45,775 bases of DNA from Enterobacterales bacterium (GTDB taxonomy: Bacteria > Pseudomonadota > Gammaproteobacteria > Enterobacterales > Enterobacteriaceae). Numbering within the stretch: position 1 is the first letter of the stretch; each line of letters opens with the position of its first letter. Below are positions 40,152 to 45,775 of the stretch, one piece after another. The position numbers and the translations under genes are program-made. The notes below the pieces were generated by a model. It saw only the letters and a program-made list of their open reading frames with translations, did no database searches and was not told where the DNA came from. The stretch lies in the NCBI GenBank assembly GCA_003864575.1, contig BHES01000013.1:1-45775 (forward strand). Direction: 5' to 3'.

Positions 40152-41489
40152 TTAGTGAACAAGGCAGGGTTTCTTGGGATCAAACTCCCAACCGGGCACC
40201 AGGAATTGCATACCCATGGCATCATCCCTTGCCCCCAACCCCATATTTTTATACAGCTCGTGGGCTTTCATCACCTGGTCCATATCGAGTTCGACACCCA
40301 GGCCCGGTCTTTCGGGCACTTTCACCATGCCGCCTTTAATCTGCAACGGCTCTTTGGTCAGGCGCTGGTTGCCTTCCTGCCAGATCCAGTGGGTGTCGAT
40401 GGCGGTGATTTTTCCGGGTGCGGCGGCGGCAACATGGGTGAACATCGCCAGAGAAATATCAAAGTGATTGTTGGAGTGCGAACCCCAGGTCAGGCCCCAT
40501 TCATGACACATCTGCGCGACACGTACCGAGCCTTGCATCGTCCAGAAATGAGGATCGGCCAGCGGGATATCCACAGATTTCAGTTGGATGGTGTGGCCCA
40601 TCTGCCGCCAGTCGGTCGCGATCATATTGGTGGCGGTTGGCATACCGGTCGCCTGGCGGAATTCGGCCATCACTTCACGCCCGGAGAATCCCTGCTCTGC
40701 GCCACACGGATCTTCTGCATAAGCCAGAACGCCACGTAATTGCTTGCCTAAACCAATGGCTTCATTAAGTGACCATGCGCCATTCGGATCCAGCGTGATA
40801 CGCGCCTGCGGAAAACGTTTGGCCAGCGCCGTGACAGCTTCAGCTTCTTCGCTGCCCCGCAGTACGCCACCTTTTAGTTTGAAATCATTAAAACCATATT
40901 TCTCATAGGAAGCTTCAGCCAGGCGCACAATGCTGTCGGCGTCCAACGCCTGTTCGTGGCGCAGGCGGTACCAGTCGCAGCGCTCAGCGGACTGATTCTG
41001 ATACGGCAGATCGGTTTTATTGCGATCGCCAATATAGAAAAGGTAACCGAGCATTTCGACCGCATCTCGCTGCTGGCCGTCACCGAGCAAAGACGCCACG
41101 CTGACATGCAGATATTGGCCGAGCAAGTCCAGCATCGCCGCCTCGATTGCCGTCACCACATGAATGGTGGTACGCAGGTCAAAAGTCTGTAAACCACGGC
41201 CTGCCGCATCGCGGTCGGCAAACTGGCTACGCACGGCGGTCATGACATTCTTGTATTCGCCAAGCGTTTTACCTACCACCAGCGGCTGTGCGTCTTCCAG
41301 AGTCTGACGGATTTTCTCGCCGCCCGGCACCTCCCCCACGCCGGTATTGCCACTGTTGTCGGTGAGGACCAGGATATTACGGGTGAAATAGGGTGCGTGT
41401 GCGCCGCTGAGATTGAGCAGCATACTGTCGTGGCCGGCAACCGGGATCACCTGCATGGAGACAATTTTTGGGGTCGAAGAGAGAGTCAT
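40152..41489 (-). CDS. gudD: Glucarate dehydratase
   Basis: GudD dehydrates D-glucarate (and L-idarate) to 5-keto-4-deoxy-D-glucarate. It is an enolase-superfamily enzyme. The base KxK is in NDFKLKGG (Lys204/Lys206), metal ligands are Asp234 (TLDPNGAWS), Glu259 (YAEDPCG) and Asn288 ([10 protein letters not shown]), and the second base His338 is in GSHSNNHFD with partner Asp312 (LADPHFW). The 445 residues compare with 446 in E. coli. No active-site residue is missing, so this gene should be functional if transcribed. It follows gudX by 40 bases. Confidence 0.98.
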   Translation of the reverse strand: MTLSSTPKIVSMQVIPVAGHDSMLLNLSGAHAPYFTRNILVLTDNSGNTGVGEVPGGEKIRQTLEDAQPLVVGKTLGEYKNVMTAVRSQFADRDAAGRGLQTFDLRTTIHVVTAIEAAMLDLLGQYLHVSVASLLGDGQQRDAVEMLGYLFYIGDRNKTDLPYQNQSAERCDWYRLRHEQALDADSIVRLAEASYEKYGFNDFKLKGGVLRGSEEAEAVTALAKRFPQARITLDPNGAWSLNEAIGLGKQLRGVLAYAEDPCGAEQGFSGREVMAEFRQATGMPTATNMIATDWRQMGHTIQLKSVDIPLADPHFWTMQGSVRVAQMCHEWGLTWGSHSNNHFDISLAMFTHVAAAAPGKITAIDTHWIWQEGNQRLTKEPLQIKGGMVKVPERPGLGVELDMDQVMKAHELYKNMGLGARDDAMGMQFLVPGWEFDPKKPCLVH

Positions 41490-41529
41490 AATATGTCCTT
41501 ATCAAAAGCCATTGAAGAGAGCCAAAGCA

Positions 41530-42873
41530 TCAGCGCCCGAGCGCCGGACGTTTGCGATCAAAAGTCCAGCCGGGGATCAGGTATTGCATCGCAGCAGCGT
41601 CATTGCGCGAACCACCGGGCAGTTTTTGATGTAATTCATTTGCCTGACGGATCCTGTCCATGTCGATCTCGACACCCAGACCCGGCTTTTGCGGCACGGT
41701 GATTTTGCCATTCACGATCTGTAACGGGTCTTTGGTTAGACGCTGATCGCCCTCCTGCCAGATCCAGTGCGTGTCGATCGCCGTGGGTTTGCCCGGTGCC
41801 GCAGCGCCGACATGCGTGAACATCGCAAGAGAGATATCGAAGTGATTATTGGAGTGACAGCCCCAGGTCAGCCCCCAGTCATCGCAAAGCTGCGCGACGC
41901 GTACCGCACCGTGCATAGTCCAGAAGTGGGGATCGGCCAGCGGAATGTCCACGGCCTGCAACATCACCGCGTGCTGCATCTCCCGCCAGTTGGTGCCGAT
42001 CATATTGGTGGCCACCGGTAAGCCGGTGGCACGGCGAAACTCAGCCATTACTTCGCGCCCAGAAAATCCCTGCTCGGCGCCACACGGATCTTCCGCATAA
42101 CTGAGGATCCCCTGCATGTTTTTACACAGACTAATGGCTTCATCCAATAGCCAGGCGCCGTTAGGATCGACGGTGATACGCGCATCAGGAAAGCGTTTGG
42201 CGAGCTCCGTTACCGCATCAATTTCTCTTTCACCCGGCAGCACACCGCCTTTCAGTTTGAAATCCTTAAAACCATAGCGGTCCTGCGCCGCTTCGGCCAG
42301 CCGAACAATCGCGTCGCTGCTCATCGCCTCTTGGTGGCGCAGGCGGTACCATTCGTGACCGCCTTGTTGCGTGCCATCGAGATACGCTAGGTCCGTTTTC
42401 TGCCGGTCACCGATGTAAAACAGGTAACCGAGAACCGTCACTTCATCGCGCTGTTTGCCGGGTCCGAGCAACTCGCAGACCGGTACGCCGAGGAACTGCC
42501 CCAGCAGGTCGAGTAACGCAGCCTCCAGCGCGGCGACGGCGTTAACCCGCAGCTCAAACGTCTAGGCACCTTTACCGAACGAGTCAAAATCTGAGGACTG
42601 GTTACCGGCATGGATCTGATGCACCAGCCGGTTCATCCGCGCCACTTCCTGTCCTTTAACCTGTGGGATGGCTTCGCAAAGCGTGTTGTAAATCACCTCG
42701 CCACCGGGCGCCTCACCAACACCGGTGTGACCGGCGCTGTCTTTGAGGATCACGATATTGCGGGTGAAAAAAGCGCCATGCGCCCCGCCAATGTTCATCA
42801 GCATACTGTCGTGGCCAGCAACCGGGATCACCTGCATATCAGTGATCACCGGAGAGTGTTGCGTACTCATCAT
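41530..42873 (-). pseudogene. gudX: gudX, glucarate dehydratase-related protein, interrupted by in-frame TAG
   Basis: The reading aligns with E. coli GudX from start to end (447 sense positions) except for one TAG at 42562-42564, codon 104. E. coli has [14 protein letters not shown] and this gene has GKGA[13 protein letters not shown], so TGG (Trp) has changed to TAG by one base. No frameshift occurs; the frame stays open for 343 codons past the stop, including [25 protein letters not shown] and CHSNNHFD. The start ATG overlaps the gudP stop as ATGA. GudX has no clear role even in E. coli. It is either a recent null allele, a sequencing error, or read by an amber suppressor. Confidence 0.9.
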
Positions 42874-44231
42874 GACTTACCGCCTGATACGTAAGGACGT
42901 AACTGAATTCGCTCGATTTTACCCACGATAAACAGATAACTGACCACCGCCAGCAACGCGTGGATACCGACATAAATCAGCGCACCGTTGAAAGAGCCGG
43001 TGGAGCCAATGATGTAACCGATGGCTATCGGCGTGATGATGCCGGAGACATTACCAAACATATTGAACAGCCCGCCGCTCAGACCACTGATCTCTTTCGG
43101 CGCAGTATCTGCCATCACCGCCCAACCCAACGCCCCCAACCCTTTACCGAAGAAGGCGAAGGCCATAATGCCGACTACCATCCATTCGGTGTTGACGTAG
43201 TTGCACGCCACCATCGAGATGGAGAGCAACATACCTATGACGATCGGTGCTTTGCGGGCGAAGGTCAGATTTTGCGTGCGGCGCATCAGATAATCTGAAA
43301 TCACCCCACCCAGCACGCCCCCGAGGAAGCCACAGATTGCCGGAACCGATGCCACCATCCCGGCTTTGAGAATCGACATACCGCGCGCCTGAACCAAATA
43401 GACCGGGAACCAGGTGATAAAAAAGTAGGTAATGGCGTTGATGCAGTACTGGCCGATATACACGCCAATCATCATTCGCGATTTCAGCAACTGCTTAACC
43501 TGGAAGAGTTTTTCGCCTTTGACTGTCGTTTTTTTAGCGCTCTTCTGATCCATGTTGATCAACGCACCACCGGCTTCCATATAATCGAGTTCGGCCTAGT
43601 TCACGCCCGGATGATCTTTCGGATCGTGGATCACTTTCAACCAGACAAAACTGAGGATGACCCCGAGGCCACCCATAAAGAAGAAGACGTGTGACCAGCC
43701 GACAGCGTGAGTCAGCCAGCCCATGATCGGCGCGAAGATCACGGTCGCAAAATACTGGGCCGAGTTGAAAATTGAGACAGCGGTTCCGCGTTCCTGCGCG
43801 GGGAACCAGGCAGCCACTATCCGGCTGTTACCAGGGAAGGACGGCGCTTCTGCCAGCCCAACCAGGAAGCGCAAGGCAAAGAGCGAAACCACAATGCCAA
43901 AACCGCTGAAGATATCCACAAAACCCTGAAGCAGCGTGAACAGCGACCAGATGAAGATGCTGTAGAAGTAGACTTTCTTCGAGCCGAATTTGTCGAGCAG
44001 CCAGCCACCGGGGATTTGCCCAATGACATAAGCCCACGAAAAGGCAGAGAAGATATAGCCCATGCCGATCGAGTCCAGGCCAATGTCTTTGGCCATCGCC
44101 GAACCCGCAATCGACAACGTGGCGCGGTCGCCATAGTTGAAGGAGGTGACAATAAATAACATCACCACTATCCAGTAGCGGGCGTTAGTTCTTTTATGTG
44201 TCACGCTCGCCGCTGAGCTTAATGTATCCAT
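42870..44231 (-). pseudogene. gudP: gudP, glucarate/galactarate MFS transporter, interrupted by in-frame TAG
   Basis: GudP is the anion:cation symporter-family MFS permease for D-glucarate. The N-terminal half (TNARYWIVVMLFIVTSFNYGDRATLSIAG, PGGWLLDKFGSKKVYF, FLVGLAEAPSFPGNSRI) and the C-terminal half (MIGVYIGQYCINAITYFFITWFPVYL, GLSGGLFNMFGNVSGIITPIAIGYI) both match E. coli GudP. They are separated only by a TAG at 43596-43598, codon 212, in the central cytoplasmic loop: HPGVN-stop-AELDYMEAGGAL against HPGVNKKELEYIAAGGAL. Reading frame is kept, total 453 positions. TGGAGAA upstream of the ATG is a good ribosome site. Without suppression only the first six helices would be made. Confidence 0.9.
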
Positions 44232-44459
44232 GGTGTTCTCCAGAATAACCCGTCAGGCAAAATTCACTCCGCGCCGAACCCGCAGGCTAACGAGGAGTGG
44301 AGGAAAAGCCTGATCGAGTATATGAACAACCCCATGGCGACTCATTAGGCAAACCAACAAGCATAAATTCAGAATTTCAGTTTTCTTCTGGCGGATGCCC
44401 AGACGAATGCGAAACAGCTCACGAAACCTTCATGGAGTGTGATGCGGGACGGCTTTACC

Positions 44460-45617
44460 TCAACGCTCATTGTCGAGTTGAAGGGCAACATATAGCAGGA
44501 GACGGTCGTCGAAATTGCCCAAATCCAACCCGGTCAGTTCTGAGATACGGTTCAGACGGTATTCCAACGTATTGCGGTGAATGTAGAGGGCTTTCGACGT
44601 GGCTGTCGGCTGAACGTTATGACTGAACCACGACGACAATGTGCGTCGCAGCAGGCCGTTGCTGTCCATGGATTTCAACCGCGCCAGCGGGCGCACCAGT
44701 TCGTCGGCCTGCCAGCCACCGCGCAAACTGTCGAGCAGCACCGGCAGAACCAGATCCTGATAGCAGTAGCTGCGCTGTTCTGGCATCCGCTGCTTGCCGA
44801 CGGTCATGGTGGTACGCGCCGTCCGGTAGGAGCGTGCAATGCTGCCAGGCCCGGTAAAATAATTACCCAGAGAGATGCGGATCCGCAGCCGTCCGGTTTC
44901 GGTCATGCGTGACAGAAGATGATCAATGCGCTGACGGTGCGCCTCAGGATCCCAGCGGTCAAAATTGTTCAGAGCGGGTTTGAGCACCACCATTTCCGTC
45001 AGAGAAACAATGGCGATCAGGTTGTCCCGCTCCGGCGTGGTCAGCAGGGTTTGCAGCTGTTGCAACTCCGCCATCGCGCTGTCCACACCCAGTTGGCCGC
45101 TGTCAACTTCCACTACGGCGGCAATACGAGGCTTATTTACATCAATGCCGAGACGTTGCGCCCACTCATTCAGGGCGGGCGAAAGCTCATCAACACGGAT
45201 AAGATTGAGAACAAGCTCTTCACGCAACCGGCTGTCCTGCGCCAGCATATTCAGTAAACGCGCCTGTTCGAGCATCATTTCTGCCGTCATGCACACCAGT
45301 TCGCCATATTGGCGAAGCTGGGAAGGATTCCCGGTCAGGCCGATCACACCAACAATTTCACCGTCGATGCGCAGCGGCAGATTAATGCCGGGCCGCACAC
45401 CGTGCAGATGCCTGGCAACACCATCATCAATATCGACAATGCGCTCTTGCGAAATGGCCAGCAGCGCCCCTTCGTGCAGTTCGCCCAGACGCTGATCGTC
45501 ACCGCTGCCGATGATTCTCCCTCGCGCATCCATGACATTTACGTTGCTATCAATAATTTGCATCGTACGGGCTACGATTTCCTGCGCGAGTTTTGCATCG
45601 AGATGATACGCCGCCAT
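44460..45617 (-). CDS. cdaR: Sugar diacid regulator CdaR
   Basis: CdaR activates the gar, gud and its own genes in response to glucarate, galactarate or glycerate. The N-terminal sugar-diacid recognition domain (QEIVARTMQIIDSNVNVMDARGRIIGSG, LHGVRPGINLPLRIDGEIVGVIGLTG) is followed by a middle GGDEF-like region and the C-terminal PucR-type helix-turn-helix (ATSKALYIHRNTLEYRLNRISELTGLDL). The 385 residues equal E. coli CdaR. In E. coli cdaR lies far away, beside degP; here it stands just upstream of gudP in the same orientation, with a 228-base gap that should contain the gudP promoter. Confidence 0.98.
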   Translation of the reverse strand: MAAYHLDAKLAQEIVARTMQIIDSNVNVMDARGRIIGSGDDQRLGELHEGALLAISQERIVDIDDGVARHLHGVRPGINLPLRIDGEIVGVIGLTGNPSQLRQYGELVCMTAEMMLEQARLLNMLAQDSRLREELVLNLIRVDELSPALNEWAQRLGIDVNKPRIAAVVEVDSGQLGVDSAMAELQQLQTLLTTPERDNLIAIVSLTEMVVLKPALNNFDRWDPEAHRQRIDHLLSRMTETGRLRIRISLGNYFTGPGSIARSYRTARTTMTVGKQRMPEQRSYCYQDLVLPVLLDSLRGGWQADELVRPLARLKSMDSNGLLRRTLSSWFSHNVQPTATSKALYIHRNTLEYRLNRISELTGLDLGNFDDRLLLYVALQLDNER

Positions 45618-45692
45618 GGCTGCTGCTCCTGCCGTAAGTTTAATGATCGAACGTAAGCGTCGTTAAATCCCCACGTTGATCGGCCGCGGGGT

Positions 45693-45775
45693 TTAAGGCA
45701 GGGTGATTTTCCAGGGCAGCAGTGCTTCCCAGTCGATTTCAGCGTCCGGCGATTTCAGCGCTGTAAGCAGCGCGT
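45693..45775 (-). CDS. C-terminal end of an unidentified protein (partial, runs off window)
   Basis: The last 26 codons of a minus-strand frame, ending TAA at 45695-45693, read ALLTALKSPDAEIDWEALLP followed by WKITLP. The frame is open to the right edge. An LLPW-type tail is seen at the end of IS66-family transposases, so a transposase is one possibility, but the fragment is too short to assign. Confidence 0.35.
   Translation of the reverse strand, partial: ALLTALKSPDAEIDWEALLPWKITLP

Noticed and set aside
42562-43598. Genome-wide reassignment of TAG to an amino acid
   Set aside because: queE ends in TAG exactly at the conserved C-terminus, so TAG still works as a stop; local mutation, suppression or error is more likely.

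Overview
This window is a chromosomal segment of a member of the Enterobacterales. The backbone runs mutS, rpoS-nlpD-pcm-surE-truD-ispF-ispD-ftsB, cysCND, iap, cysH-cysI-cysJ, queD, queE, eno-pyrG, mazG-relA, barA, which is the Escherichia coli 60-62 min order, and the proteins align end to end with their E. coli counterparts. ERIC repeat elements are also present. Several features differ from E. coli K-12: cysG sits in front of cysDNC, mutS abuts rpoS, queD and queE converge on each other, there is no mazEF, there is no rlmD between relA and barA, and cdaR lies beside gudP. NlpD, TruD, SurE and BarA are visibly diverged from E. coli. I infer a relative outside the Escherichia/Salmonella core, possibly Yersiniaceae-like, but the species cannot be fixed from the sequence alone.

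Layout. 1-8380: the 3' part of mutS (+), then on the minus strand the stress sigma factor gene and its usual upstream neighbours, the isoprenoid genes ispD/ispF, the divisome gene ftsB and the small membrane gene ygbE. 8442-18874: assimilatory sulfate reduction, with cysG-cysD-cysN-cysC and cysJ-cysI-cysH as two minus-strand operons separated by the plus-strand exported peptidase gene iap. 19171-21402: an exported alpha/beta hydrolase and the two queuosine genes. 21582-28081: eno, pyrG, mazG and relA (all minus). 28321-31065: barA (+).

31066-34714 is an accessory insert: a lactose/cellobiose-family PTS EIIA and EIIC on the plus strand behind a LacI-type palindrome, with no EIIB and no regulator, then a convergent PLP enzyme of the D-serine dehydratase-like/amino acid deaminase type.

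34860-45617 is a galactarate/glucarate catabolic supercluster. garL-garR-garK (minus) are divergent from garD (+). garD converges on gudP-gudX-gudD (minus), and the activator gene cdaR lies upstream. Galactarate (GarD) and glucarate (GudD) would be dehydrated to ketodeoxyglucarate, cleaved by GarL, reduced by GarR and phosphorylated by GarK. Two CRP-like sites lie in the garL/garD divergent region. Both gudP (transporter) and gudX carry a single in-frame TAG codon with the reading frame intact on both sides, and garP is missing, so the window holds no intact transporter for these acids. Between the convergent garD and gudD lies a 429-base non-coding stretch rich in hairpins and carrying an inverted repeat with 35-base arms. 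The transporter problem and this stretch are the most unusual things I see; I do not see a clearly new defence or mobile system.
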